Notes under the pieces: model-generated
The model's input: the letters and a program-made list of their open reading frames with translations, nothing else
Database searches by the model: none
Told to the model about the DNA's origin: nothing
Position numbers and translations under genes: made by a program
DNA from: Candidatus Gastranaerophilales bacterium
Lineage (GTDB): Bacteria; Cyanobacteriota; Vampirovibrionia; Gastranaerophilales; Gastranaerophilaceae
Length of the DNA: 64,000 nt
Assembly: GCA_944325545.1 (NCBI GenBank)
Contig: CALVAM010000002.1
Span: 62,001 to 126,000 of the forward strand
Reading direction: 5' to 3'
In this document: piece after piece, positions 1 through 8,076 of the stretch
Numbering within the stretch: the first letter of the stretch is position 1
How the letters are laid out: every line of letters begins with the position of its first letter

Positions 1-1324
1 CTTCAATAAATCCGGTATTAAATTTTCCACTCATAAATACTTCATCCTCAACGATTTCTTGGTGGAAAGGTATTGTTGTTTTAATACCCGTAACAACATA
101 CTCTTTTAAAGCTTGATACATTCTACGTCTAGCTTCGTTTCTATTTTCTCCCCAACAAATCAATTTACCAATCATAGAATCATAATAAGGCGGAATTGAA
201 TATCCAGGGTACACGTGAGAATCAACTCTTATACCAAAACCTCCGGGAGCAAAATATCCGTCAATTTTCCCAGGGCAAGGCATAAAATCATTATCAGGAT
301 CTTCAGCATTTATTCTACATTCTATAGCATGGCCTCTTAATAAAACATCATCTTGGGTGTAACCTAATTTTTGTCCGGAAGCAACAAGAATTTGTTCTCT
401 TACAATATCAATTTGAGAAATCATCTCCGTAACACAATGTTCAACTTGAACTCTTGTATTCATTTCCATAAAATACCATTTTCCGTCATGATCAAGTAAG
501 AATTCACAAGTTCCGGCTCCTTCATACTTAATTGCTTTTGCAGCTCTTACAGCTGCTGCACCCATTTCTTTTCTTGTTTTTTCATCAATTGCAGGAGATG
601 GAGCTTCTTCTAATAATTTTTGATGACGACGTTGAATAGAACAATCTCTTTCTCCTAAGTGAATAACATTTCCAAAAGAATCCCCTAAAATCTGAACTTC
701 TATATGTCTAGGGTTTTCTAAGAACTTTTCTGCATAAACTCCCGGATTTCCAAAGAATTTTTCGGCTTCCTGCTGACATAAGTTCATATTAGACTCTAAT
801 TCATCATCATTTCTTACAATTCTCATGCCTTTTCCGCCACCACCTGCTGTAGCTTTAAGAATTATTGGATAACCTGCTTTATGAGCAAATTCTCTAGCTT
901 GTTCAACGCTTTCCAACAAACCTGTTCCCGGAGTTACAGGAACATTGTTTTCTATCATTGTTTTTCTTGCAGTAGCTTTGTCACCCATTTTTCGCATTGA
1001 TTCTGCTGAAGGCCCAATGAATTTGATACCGTGTTCTGTACAGATATCAACAAAATCTGCTCTTTCTGACATAAAACCATATCCCGGGTGAATTGCATCG
1101 CAACCTGTCATTAATGCAGTTGAGATAATTGCAGGAATGCTTAAATAACTTTGTGAGCTTGGTGCAGGCCCTATACAATATGCATCTGTTGCTAATCTTA
1201 CGTGCAAAGATTTTGCATCTGCTTGTGAATATATTGCTACTGTAGGAATCCCTAACTCTCTACAAGCTCTTATTACTCTTACTGCGATTTCGCCTCTATT
1301 TGCTACCAATACTCTTTTAAACAT
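1..1324 (-). CDS. accC: Acetyl-CoA carboxylase biotin carboxylase subunit (partial, C-terminus cut)
   Basis: ATP-dependent biotin carboxylase: it carboxylates the biotin carried by AccB in the first step of fatty-acid synthesis. The start ATG at 1324 is preceded by AAGGAAT and gives the typical N-terminus MFKRVLVANRGEIAVRVIRA. The reading frame is open to the window edge for 441 codons. The last visible residues (NTGFIE) lie close to the usual C-terminus (family about 450 aa), so only a few residues are missing. It lies downstream of efp and accB on the same strand. The 70-bp accB-accC gap contains a heptamer repeat tract, so the two may be one transcript with the repeat in its internal UTR. 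Product identity is very secure. Confidence 0.96.
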   Translation of the reverse strand, partial: MFKRVLVANRGEIAVRVIRACRELGIPTVAIYSQADAKSLHVRLATDAYCIGPAPSSQSYLSIPAIISTALMTGCDAIHPGYGFMSERADFVDICTEHGIKFIGPSAESMRKMGDKATARKTMIENNVPVTPGTGLLESVEQAREFAHKAGYPIILKATAGGGGKGMRIVRNDDELESNMNLCQQEAEKFFGNPGVYAEKFLENPRHIEVQILGDSFGNVIHLGERDCSIQRRHQKLLEEAPSPAIDEKTRKEMGAAAVRAAKAIKYEGAGTCEFLLDHDGKWYFMEMNTRVQVEHCVTEMISQIDIVREQILVASGQKLGYTQDDVLLRGHAIECRINAEDPDNDFMPCPGKIDGYFAPGGFGIRVDSHVYPGYSIPPYYDSMIGKLICWGENRNEARRRMYQALKEYVVTGIKTTIPFHQEIVEDEVFMSGKFNTGFIE

Positions 1325-1358
1325 ATTCCTATTCCTTATAATCAGTAAATAGTAAATG

Positions 1359-1393
1359 TTCACTATTCACTATTCACCAATCACTATTCACTA
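1359..1393. repeat. Heptamer tract (NTCACTA)5
   Basis: Five consecutive heptamers of the form NTCACTA (the reverse complement of TAGTGAN), one of them with a single change. The tract ends 1 bp before the accB stop codon. It belongs to the same family as the tracts in the large repeat islands near 13.9, 24.3 and 41-42 kb. Confidence 0.85.
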
Positions 1394-1394
1394 A

Positions 1395-1853
1395 TTATTC
1401 TACATACATTAAAACTTGACCAAACTCTATTGGGTCACCGTTTTTAACGCAAATTTGAACAACTTTACCAGCTTGTTCTGATTTGATTTCATTCATTAAC
1501 TTCATTGCTTCAATAATACATACAACATCCCCTGCTGCAATAGTAGAACCTACTTCAACAAAAGGTGCAGCATCAGGTGATGATGCAGCATAGAAAGTTC
1601 CTACCATTGGAGATGTAATTGCTTTTCCTTTTACTTCAGGCTCTTTTGTTGCTGCTGTTTGCGAAGCTGGAGCTGCTGAAGTTTGTGGAGCAGACATTAC
1701 CGGTTGTGCTACAGGTGCTGATACCATATTTACTTCAGGTAAATCTTTTCTTATTGTTATAGCTTGTTCGCCATCTTCTAAAGAAATTTCTGTTAAACCG
1801 TTATCTGCAATTATTTTTGCTAATTTTTCTATATAATCTGATTCAAATTTCAT
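1395..1853 (-). CDS. accB: Biotin carboxyl carrier protein of acetyl-CoA carboxylase
   Basis: Carrier subunit of acetyl-CoA carboxylase. The 152-aa protein has an N-terminal helical region (1-40), an Ala/Pro/Thr-rich linker (about 43-78) and a C-terminal biotinyl-lipoyl domain (about 79-152). The domain holds the biotinylation motif EAMKLMNE with the target lysine at residue 118. The start is supported by AGGAG 7 nt upstream. The gene sits between efp and accC on the same strand, an order common in Cyanobacteria and Firmicutes. Length and motif are fully typical. Confidence 0.97.
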   Translation of the reverse strand: MKFESDYIEKLAKIIADNGLTEISLEDGEQAITIRKDLPEVNMVSAPVAQPVMSAPQTSAAPASQTAATKEPEVKGKAITSPMVGTFYAASSPDAAPFVEVGSTIAAGDVVCIIEAMKLMNEIKSEQAGKVVQICVKNGDPIEFGQVLMYVE

Positions 1854-1939
1854 TTATGTTCTCCTTTTACTAGAGCTAATAGTGAATAAATGTGTAATGA
1901 CTTTAATAGAACATTACACATTTTTTCTTTTATAAACTC

Positions 1940-2497
1940 TTATACACGATCTAAGTATTCGTTACTTCTGGTATCAACCCTAATTACATCACCATTTGAA
2001 ACAAAGAATGGAACTTGTACCACCGCACCTGTTTCCAATGTTGCAGGTTTTGTTCCGCCTTGTGCAGTATTTCCCTTTTCTGATGGTGGAGTATCTACTA
2101 CTTCTAATTCTACGTGTGCTGGAATATCTACACCAATGATTCTCTTGTCATGCATTAATACTTGAACTATCATATTTTCTTTTAAATACTTAACACCATC
2201 GCCTACTTGAGATTCGTTTAATTGTAATTGTTCATATGATTCGTTATCCATCATAACGTAATCTTTACCTTCTTTATATAAATATTGCATTTCTCTACGA
2301 TCTAGCATAGCTTTTGCAACTTTTTCACCTGCTCTAAATGTTTTTTCTATTACGTTTCCTGATTCAACATTTTTTAATTTAGTTCTTACAAACGCTGCAC
2401 CTTTTCCGGGTTTTACGTGTAAGAATTCTACAACAGTCCATAAACCATTATCTAATTCTAATGTTAAACCGTTTTTCAAATCGTTTACTGATATCAT
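1940..2497 (-). CDS. efp: Elongation factor P
   Basis: Translation factor that binds between the P and E sites and relieves ribosome stalling at polyproline. At 185 aa it is full length. The KOW-like N-terminal domain has the loop VKPGKGAAF, whose tip residue is K32, the position that is post-translationally modified in many bacteria; the modifying enzymes are not in this window. The OB-fold domains end with [10 protein letters not shown], close to the canonical C-terminus. The start has a strong AAGGAG. It is the first annotated gene of the efp-accB-accC run, and a short leader ORF and a promoter lie just upstream. Confidence 0.97.
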   Translation of the reverse strand: MISVNDLKNGLTLELDNGLWTVVEFLHVKPGKGAAFVRTKLKNVESGNVIEKTFRAGEKVAKAMLDRREMQYLYKEGKDYVMMDNESYEQLQLNESQVGDGVKYLKENMIVQVLMHDKRIIGVDIPAHVELEVVDTPPSEKGNTAQGGTKPATLETGAVVQVPFFVSNGDVIRVDTRSNEYLDRV

Positions 2498-2519
2498 ACC
2501 GACTCCTTAAAATTCATAT

Positions 2520-2591
2520 CTAATACTTATCTATTCTTATTTTGATACTAACATAAATGATTTTTTCTCGCAACTCTTCTAAAAATACCAT
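2520..2591 (-). CDS. Possible 23-aa leader ORF upstream of efp
   Basis: A 23-codon ORF starting MVFLEELREK ends 22 nt before the efp start codon. It has the strongest Shine-Dalgarno seen in this part of the window (AGGAGG at 2605-2600, 8 nt from the ATG). The site lies in a small hairpin: TAAGCC and GGCTTA pair around the loop AGGA, so ribosome access could be switched. The peptide has no recognisable family and contains no proline. It could be a regulatory leader peptide, a real microprotein or a chance ORF in an AT-rich leader. The ribosome binding site is seen directly; function is unknown. Confidence 0.35.
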   Translation of the reverse strand: MVFLEELREKIIYVSIKIRIDKY

Positions 2592-2595
2592 TATT

Positions 2596-2611
2596 TAAGC
2601 CTCCTGGCTTA
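2596..2611 (-). promoter_or_regulatory. Hairpin presenting a Shine-Dalgarno in the efp leader
   Basis: Perfect 6-bp inverted repeat (TAAGCC / GGCTTA) with a 4-nt loop. On the minus-strand RNA the loop plus the first stem bases form AGGAGG, the ribosome binding site of the 23-aa leader ORF. On the plus strand the hairpin is followed by a T-rich stretch and could instead act as a weak terminator. Confidence 0.4.
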
Positions 2612-2646
2612 TTTTTAAAATTTTACTTGGCAAATAAAATTTTTTA

Positions 2647-2654
2647 ATTATAAT
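2647..2654. promoter_or_regulatory. Overlapping divergent -10 boxes (efp and a small ORF)
   Basis: The palindrome ATTATAAT gives TATAAT on both strands: 2652-2647 for the efp leader and 2649-2654 for the small ORF at 2711. Predicted starts leave an efp leader of about 140 nt and a plus-strand leader of about 50 nt. No good -35 is visible on either side. Confidence 0.4.
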
Positions 2655-2710
2655 AAAAAGACACCCTGAAATCAGGGGGAGGAAATATACACTGTCCGAA
2701 AGGTATTTTT

Positions 2711-2893
2711 ATGATTAGTAATAATATCGCTTTTTTATCCCAAAATGCCAGAGCTAAAAATAATTTATCAAAGAGTAACACTACAAACCCGCAAAGAATT
2801 GCTATTAAACATAAATTTCAAGCAAAACTTAAACAATCACATATGAATTTATTCAATTTCATCAATGATGATTTTAGTTTTTTCAAGAAATAA
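2711..2893 (+). CDS. Small basic hypothetical protein (60 aa)
   Basis: A 60-aa ORF with a credible ribosome binding site (GAAAGG, 7 nt before the ATG) and an upstream TATAAT. The product is rich in Asn, Lys and Ser, has no membrane segment and matches no family I recognise. It overlaps the 3' end of recN by 11 bp on the opposite strand. The leader holds a palindrome (CCCTGA/TCAGGG) related to the dispersed repeats seen elsewhere in the window. It may be a real small protein or a chance ORF. Confidence 0.4.
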   Translation: MISNNIAFLSQNARAKNNLSKSNTTNPQRIAIKHKFQAKLKQSHMNLFNFINDDFSFFKK

Positions 2894-4532
2894 GGGTTTG
2901 AGCAAATTTTAAGGATTCTTCGGTCACTTCGCCGCCTGCAAGTTCCGCAATAGCTTTTAATTTTGCTTCGCCATCTAATATTGAAATGTTTACATTTGTT
3001 GAATTTTCTTGAGTTTTCTTTACATAAATATGCTTATCTGATTTTGAAGCTATTATTGCTTGATGGGTTATCATAATTATTTGCATGTATTTTGATAACT
3101 CTTTTACCTCATCTGCCACTGATTGAGATGTTTTTCCCGAAATTCCAGTATCTATTTCATCAAAAATAACCGTATCAATATTATCACTTTGAGCAAATAT
3201 TGTTTTTATCGCAAGCATTACTCTTGAAATTTCTCCACCTGAAGCTACTTTAGCTAACGGTTTTAAATCTTCGGAAATGTTTGTTGAAATTAAGAATTCG
3301 ACTTTATCAATCCCATTTGATGTTAAATCAGTTTTCTCAAAATCTATAGCAAATTTTACTTTTGGAAGTTCCAATTTTTCCAATTTCTCTACAATTAATG
3401 AAGATAATACGTTTGCATAATTTTTTCGCTCTAATGAAATTTCTTCTGCCAATTTTTGTAATTCATTCTTCTTAATTTGTATATCTTGTTCTAATTCTTC
3501 TATGTTTTGAGTTGAAAATTCTATACCTTCCAATTCTTTTCTTAAATTTTCACCTTGAGAAATAACATGCTCTAAACTTCCACCATATTTTCGTTTCAAT
3601 TTATCCAACAAAAATAAACGTTCTTGAATTGAATTAATTTTTTCCTCGTCGTTATCCAACGAACTTGAATAATTCCTTAAAGTTGAGCCTAAAACTTTCA
3701 ATCTTTCTATCAAATCAATCAATTCGCTTTCTGATTCTTCCAAAGAATTATCCATCATACAGGCTTTTGATAAATTTGTTTTTATTTGAATTAAACCATC
3801 TAATATTGCTCCATCATCACCTGAAATTGACCAATACGATGAACCTGTTAGGTCTTTTAATTTCTCTACATTTTCTAAAATATTTAATTCATTTGTTAAT
3901 TCTTCATCTTCAGTAATTGATGTTATTTGAGCTTCTTCAATCTCATTTACTTGAAACCTTAAAAAATCAATTTGTTCTTCTGTTTTATTAGCAGAATTTT
4001 TTAATTCTTCTAATTTAGATAACATATTTTTGTAGTTTATAAATTCTTCTCTATATCTATCAAGCTTTGCTCCGCAAGTATTTTTTGTATATGAATCCAA
4101 TAATGTTATATGGTATTTAGGTTGTAAAAATGAATAAGTTTGATGTTGAGAATGAATATCCAAAAATAATTCTCTAAAATTTTTCATAAACTCCTGATTG
4201 ACTAAACATCCGTTTATTCTAGAACGAGAAGCTGTTAGAGTTATTTCTCTGGATAAAATTATTTCTTCACCTGAATTATCTATTCCGTTTTCTTCAAATA
4301 ATTTCGATAAATCTTGTTTTTTATTAATTATTGTTAATTCAATTATGGCCTTGTCTTTACCGTTTTTTATAACTTCTTTAGAAACTTTTGCACCAAAAGC
4401 TATATCGATAGCATTTATTAAAATACTTTTTCCTGCACCTGTTTCTCCGGTAATTATATTTAAACCCTCAGAAAATTCTAAATCTAATTCATCTATTAAT
4501 ATATAATTTTTGATAAATATCTTTGATAACAT
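2883..4532 (-). CDS. recN: DNA repair protein RecN
   Basis: SMC-like ATPase of recombinational double-strand-break repair. The 549-aa length is typical. Walker A GETGAGKS is near residue 30 in the canonical N-terminus, coiled-coil arms span about 150-350, the ABC signature region (KVASGGEISR) is near 430, and Walker B (VIFDEIDTG) follows. It lies 7 nt downstream of the TPR gene, so the two are probably cotranscribed from the promoter at 5688. The 3' end overlaps a small opposite-strand ORF by 11 bp. Confidence 0.96.
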   Translation of the reverse strand: MLSKIFIKNYILIDELDLEFSEGLNIITGETGAGKSILINAIDIAFGAKVSKEVIKNGKDKAIIELTIINKKQDLSKLFEENGIDNSGEEIILSREITLTASRSRINGCLVNQEFMKNFRELFLDIHSQHQTYSFLQPKYHITLLDSYTKNTCGAKLDRYREEFINYKNMLSKLEELKNSANKTEEQIDFLRFQVNEIEEAQITSITEDEELTNELNILENVEKLKDLTGSSYWSISGDDGAILDGLIQIKTNLSKACMMDNSLEESESELIDLIERLKVLGSTLRNYSSSLDNDEEKINSIQERLFLLDKLKRKYGGSLEHVISQGENLRKELEGIEFSTQNIEELEQDIQIKKNELQKLAEEISLERKNYANVLSSLIVEKLEKLELPKVKFAIDFEKTDLTSNGIDKVEFLISTNISEDLKPLAKVASGGEISRVMLAIKTIFAQSDNIDTVIFDEIDTGISGKTSQSVADEVKELSKYMQIIMITHQAIIASKSDKHIYVKKTQENSTNVNISILDGEAKLKAIAELAGGEVTEESLKFAQTLIS

Positions 4533-4539
4533 ACCCTAA

Positions 4540-5676
4540 TTACTCTTCCAAATCATCATCTTCTTCTTCTTGAATTTGATTATCTTCTTCTAGTTCATCT
4601 TCTGAAACTTCTTCAAATTCATCATTAATTTCTTCTTCACTATTTTCATTATCTTCAATATTGTCTTCTTCCAATGTATCTTCTTGACTTTCCTTATCAT
4701 CAAGATTTTCTGTCTGATACTCTTCAATTTGATTTTGAGGAAGCAATGTTTCTTTTCCCAATTTTGATTCTATATATTTTATTTCTTCTTTAATAATTTT
4801 TTTAGGAAAAGTTAGTGTATATGGATTATTTAAGGCCAAATTTAAATTTTTATAATATTCATCCATTTGTCCGATAAATTTATAAACTCTTGCAAGACAA
4901 TAATATAAATCTCCATTTGCTTCCTTTTCAAGCTGTGTATGCAAAATTTCTAAAATTTCTTCGATATCATTTTCTTTCAAACATATTTTTGTTAAAAGCT
5001 CATAAGCTTGAATATCATTGGAATTATATTGAATAGTTTTTAATAAATAATTTTTTGCTTCATCCAGATTTCCTGATTTAAAAGCAATTGCTCCTAAATT
5101 AAAATATGCCCAACTATAATCCGGAGATATTTCTAAAACCTTATTATAACTTTGAATAGCAAAATTAGTTAATCCGTCTTCTTGATAAATATAGCCTAAA
5201 TAAAAATATGCAAAAACATCATTAGGATTTAATTCAACTGCTTTTTGGAAATTATCCATTGCTAAGTGTTTTTCTTCTTTTTTAAAATAACAAAGTCCTA
5301 TATTAAAATAACAATTACCATCTTTATTATCTGTTTCAAGAACTTTTTTAAAAACAGAAATTGCTTCATCCCATTCATTTAGTTCAACTAAAACTTCTCC
5401 CAAATTATAGTAAAAATCTTCCTGTGGTGAAAGTTCTATTGCTTTTTCATACATTTTTCTCGCATCAGAAAATTGTTTTAATTTTTCATATACAATTCCG
5501 AGATTATAATAAAGTTCTGCATCTTCAGGAAAATATTTTATTAAATATTTCAAATTCCCTTCCGCTTCTTCATTAAACCCTTGATTTACTAGTAAAATAG
5601 AAAGTTCTCTTCTTGCTTGAAAATTTGAAGGATCATTTTTTAATAAATTTTGTAACGTTTCAATATCATAACCCAT
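4540..5676 (-). CDS. Tetratricopeptide-repeat protein with acidic tail
   Basis: 378-aa cytosolic protein made of about seven TPR units (roughly residues 5-260, e.g. AELYYNLGIVYEKLKQF). It ends in an extremely acidic Glu/Asp-rich tail (about 310-378). There is no signal peptide or membrane helix. TPR stacks are protein-binding scaffolds; the partner cannot be told from sequence, although cotranscription with recN suggests a link worth testing. The ATG has no Shine-Dalgarno but lies 6 nt after a perfect TATAAT, so the mRNA is predicted to be leaderless. Confidence 0.85.
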   Translation of the reverse strand: MGYDIETLQNLLKNDPSNFQARRELSILLVNQGFNEEAEGNLKYLIKYFPEDAELYYNLGIVYEKLKQFSDARKMYEKAIELSPQEDFYYNLGEVLVELNEWDEAISVFKKVLETDNKDGNCYFNIGLCYFKKEEKHLAMDNFQKAVELNPNDVFAYFYLGYIYQEDGLTNFAIQSYNKVLEISPDYSWAYFNLGAIAFKSGNLDEAKNYLLKTIQYNSNDIQAYELLTKICLKENDIEEILEILHTQLEKEANGDLYYCLARVYKFIGQMDEYYKNLNLALNNPYTLTFPKKIIKEEIKYIESKLGKETLLPQNQIEEYQTENLDDKESQEDTLEEDNIEDNENSEEEINDEFEEVSEDELEEDNQIQEEEDDDLEE

Positions 5677-5682
5677 ATATCG

Positions 5683-5688
5683 ATTATA
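5683..5688 (-). promoter_or_regulatory. -10 box for a leaderless TPR-recN transcript
   Basis: TATAAT on the minus strand, then 6 nt, then the ATG of the TPR gene. A normal start site 7 nt after the -10 box would fall on the A of the start codon. No clear -35 and no Shine-Dalgarno. Confidence 0.55.
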
Positions 5689-5755
5689 ACTTAAAATTTA
5701 TTGAACTCAATTAAAAATTGTTGTAATATAGATTAAAAAGATTGTGAGGTAAATT

Positions 5756-6250
5756 GTGAAGGGAAAAGCTTTTAAATTCGGAGATAACATTTCAACAGAT
5801 CACATTGCACCGGGAAGATTATTCCATTTGCGTTCTGATTTAAATGAATTTGCAAAACACGTTTTAGAAGATGCTGATGAAAATTTTGCAAAAAATATGT
5901 CAAAAGGCGATTTTGTTGTTGCAGGAAATAATTTTGGGCTTGGATCTTCAAGAGAACATGCTCCTCAAATTATTAAAATTGCAGGGGTGGGAGCAGTAAT
6001 TGCTAAATCTTTTGCTAGAATTTTTTACAGAAATGCTATAAATATCGGTCTACTGGCAATTGAATGTGATACTGATGGTATTGATGCCGGAGATGAATTA
6101 GATTTGGATATAAAAGCAGGTACTTTAAAAAATATTACAAAAGGAACAATTATTGCTATAGAACCATTACCTGATGTTATGATAAAGTTATTAGAGGATG
6201 GCGGATTAATTGAACATATTAAAAAGAATGGTGATTTAATTCTCGGATAG
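5756..6250 (+). CDS. leuD: 3-isopropylmalate dehydratase small subunit (LeuD/HacB type)
   Basis: Swivelling small subunit of an aconitase-family isomerase, normally paired with a 4Fe-4S large subunit (LeuC) to interconvert 2- and 3-isopropylmalate in leucine synthesis. The 164-aa length fits the short archaeal/thermophile-like LeuD group. Motifs GDNISTDHIAPGR near the N-terminus and GNNFGLGSSREHAP near residue 60 are diagnostic. The start is GTG with GTGAGGT 7 nt upstream. No leuC, leuA or leuB is adjacent, so substrate (isopropylmalate or homoaconitate) rests on family resemblance. Confidence 0.9.
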   Translation: MKGKAFKFGDNISTDHIAPGRLFHLRSDLNEFAKHVLEDADENFAKNMSKGDFVVAGNNFGLGSSREHAPQIIKIAGVGAVIAKSFARIFYRNAINIGLLAIECDTDGIDAGDELDLDIKAGTLKNITKGTIIAIEPLPDVMIKLLEDGGLIEHIKKNGDLILG

Positions 6251-6276
6251 TGTATTGAATTAAAAATTAACTTTTA

Positions 6277-6316
6277 AAAAAGGTCGATTTCGAATTATTT
6301 CAAAATCGACCTTTTT
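6277..6316. terminator. Bidirectional intrinsic terminator
   Basis: A perfect 14-bp stem (6277-6290 with 6303-6316) with a 12-nt loop, an A-run on the left and a T-run on the right. It lies between the convergent leuD and the transporter at 6334 and can serve both. Confidence 0.9.
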
Positions 6317-6333
6317 ATCTATTTTGTCACTAA

Positions 6334-7656
6334 TTACATAAATCTGAAGTTTATATAAACAGAGCTTATCAAAAGTGAGACAAATACAACTGCAACACCA
6401 TATTTCATAAATCTCATAAAGAACATAGGATGTCCTTCTTTTGCAGCATTTTCAGAAACAATAACGTTTGCAGCAGCACCAATCATAGTCATATTACCAC
6501 CAAGACAAGCACCTAATGATAGACACCACCATAGAGGAGTTGTATATTCAGCTCCCATAGTTTTTTGAATTTCTACAAGCATAGGTGACATTGTTGCTGT
6601 GTATGGAATATTATCAATAATACCTGAAATTACACCTGATGCCCATAAAATAAGCATTGAAGCAGCTTCTTGAGAACCTTGAGTAACTTTCAATATCCAT
6701 TCTGCCATTAATTTTATACCGCCTGATGCTTCTACACCACCGATTATAATAAATAAACCAATAAAGAAAAATATTGTATTCCATTCAACATCTCTTAAGA
6801 TATCAGTTGGTTTTTCAAATAATAATAAGAAACTTGCTCCTAACATTGCTGCTACACAGGTTTCTATATGTGTCATATCGTGTGTTACAAAGCCTAAAAT
6901 TACTAAAGCTAACACAATCATTGATCTTATCATTAAGTTTTTGTCAGTAATTGTTTTTGAATTATCAATATTAGCAACTTCTTGCATTTTTTCAGGAGTT
7001 GCGTGTAATTTCTTCTTGAATACTAATGCCAATAAACCTAATGTTACTAATAATATAACAGCAATTACAGGAGTTAAACTATTTATGAAATCCATAAATG
7101 AAAATCCTGCTGCACTTCCAATAATAATGTTTGGAGGATCACCTATTAATGTAGCTGTTCCACCGATATTAGATGCAAATATTTCAGTTAACAAATAAGG
7201 AATCGGATCTATTTCTAATTGTCTTGCAATAAAGAATGTAACAGGCATAATTAGAATTACAGTTGTTACGTTATCCAAAAATGCACTTGTTATAGCTGTA
7301 AATAAGCCTAAGGCTATTAATATTGCGATAGGATGACCTTTGGTCATTTTTAAAAGAGCATTTGCTATATAGTTAAAAACTCCGCTTCTTGTTGTAATGC
7401 TTACTATTATCATCATTGACACTAATAAGAAAATTACATTAAAATCTACAAAATTAATAAAATAATGTGGATTTAATACTCCATCAATACTTTTAGCTTG
7501 ACTTACCAAACCCAGTAATATCGTAATACCAGCTCCTAAAAGAGCAATTGTAACTTTAGGAATTTTTTCTGTCGCTATGAAGATATAAGCGAGAATTAGA
7601 ATTCCTGCCGAAATCAACACATTATGTGCTGACACAAAACTGTGAATTAATTCCAT
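6334..7656 (-). CDS. ArsB/NhaD-type ion transporter
   Basis: 440-aa inner-membrane protein with about 11-12 hydrophobic helices, of the ion-transporter superfamily that includes ArsB and the Na+/H+ antiporter NhaD. Conserved features are SAFLDNVTTVILIMPV near residue 125 and NIGGTATLIGDPPNIIIG near 170, with a second inverted half (GVISGIIDNIPYTATMSP, GACLGGNMTMIGAAANV). The substrate (Na+/H+, arsenite or a dicarboxylate) cannot be fixed from sequence. The start is supported by AAGGAAAG. It is transcribed alone, ending at the strong terminator after leuD. Confidence 0.85.
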   Translation of the reverse strand: MELIHSFVSAHNVLISAGILILAYIFIATEKIPKVTIALLGAGITILLGLVSQAKSIDGVLNPHYFINFVDFNVIFLLVSMMIIVSITTRSGVFNYIANALLKMTKGHPIAILIALGLFTAITSAFLDNVTTVILIMPVTFFIARQLEIDPIPYLLTEIFASNIGGTATLIGDPPNIIIGSAAGFSFMDFINSLTPVIAVILLVTLGLLALVFKKKLHATPEKMQEVANIDNSKTITDKNLMIRSMIVLALVILGFVTHDMTHIETCVAAMLGASFLLLFEKPTDILRDVEWNTIFFFIGLFIIIGGVEASGGIKLMAEWILKVTQGSQEAASMLILWASGVISGIIDNIPYTATMSPMLVEIQKTMGAEYTTPLWWCLSLGACLGGNMTMIGAAANVIVSENAAKEGHPMFFMRFMKYGVAVVFVSLLISSVYINFRFM

Positions 7657-7709
7657 AATCTTTCCTTTCTTTTTTTAATAATTTCTAATTTTGAATTATT
7701 ATTTTACTA

Positions 7710-8042
7710 TTATGGTGCATTTGGATATACTTCCGTTTTAAATAGAAAGGCAAGTGTATTTATATTATTATTTATATATTTTTTTTCTGTAAATTTATAA
7801 TCTAAATCAAAAAAGTTAAATGTTTTTATCTCAAGATTACCAAAAGTTCCATTATTATCATTATTGGTATTTGAAACTACAAAAAAACTTTTTGTATCAA
7901 CGGTTGAAATAATATCACAGTGGAATTCATCTTCTATATTTGTTATAGAATTTATTGAACAAAATTCTTTGGCATTAACAGTGTTAGTTAATGCAATTAT
8001 TGAGAATATAATAATAAAAAATATTTTTATTAAAATTTTCAT
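7710..8042 (-). CDS. Small exported hypothetical protein (110 aa)
   Basis: 110 aa with a clear Sec signal peptide: KILIK, a hydrophobic Ile/Phe core, then cleavage after NAKEF or VNA near residues 23-25. The mature part is about 85 aa, rich in Asn/Thr/Phe, with two Cys (CSI and CDI) that could form a disulfide. No family is recognised. The ATG has no Shine-Dalgarno; a TGCTAAAAT extended -10 ends 6 nt before it, so a leaderless transcript is predicted. It lies between the photolyase and the ion transporter on the same strand. Confidence 0.65.
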   Translation of the reverse strand: MKILIKIFFIIIFSIIALTNTVNAKEFCSINSITNIEDEFHCDIISTVDTKSFFVVSNTNNDNNGTFGNLEIKTFNFFDLDYKFTEKKYINNNINTLAFLFKTEVYPNAP

Positions 8043-8048
8043 ACAAGA

Positions 8049-8057
8049 ATTTTAGCA
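8049..8057 (-). promoter_or_regulatory. Extended -10 for a leaderless transcript
   Basis: TGCTAAAAT on the minus strand, followed by 6 nt and the ATG of the exported 110-aa protein. Same geometry as uvrA and several other genes here. Confidence 0.5.
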
Positions 8058-8076
8058 TAAAAATTAAATAAAAATT

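Noticed and set aside
1890-2165. Plus-strand ORF opposite efp
   Set aside because: It is a shadow of the efp coding frame with no ribosome site and no recognisable product; similar shadows opposite recN, uvrA, panB, dnaN and others were left out.
2596-2611. Hairpin as a plus-strand terminator
   Set aside because: No plus-strand gene ends before it; the minus-strand reading, where it carries AGGAGG, explains it better, although a terminator is not excluded.
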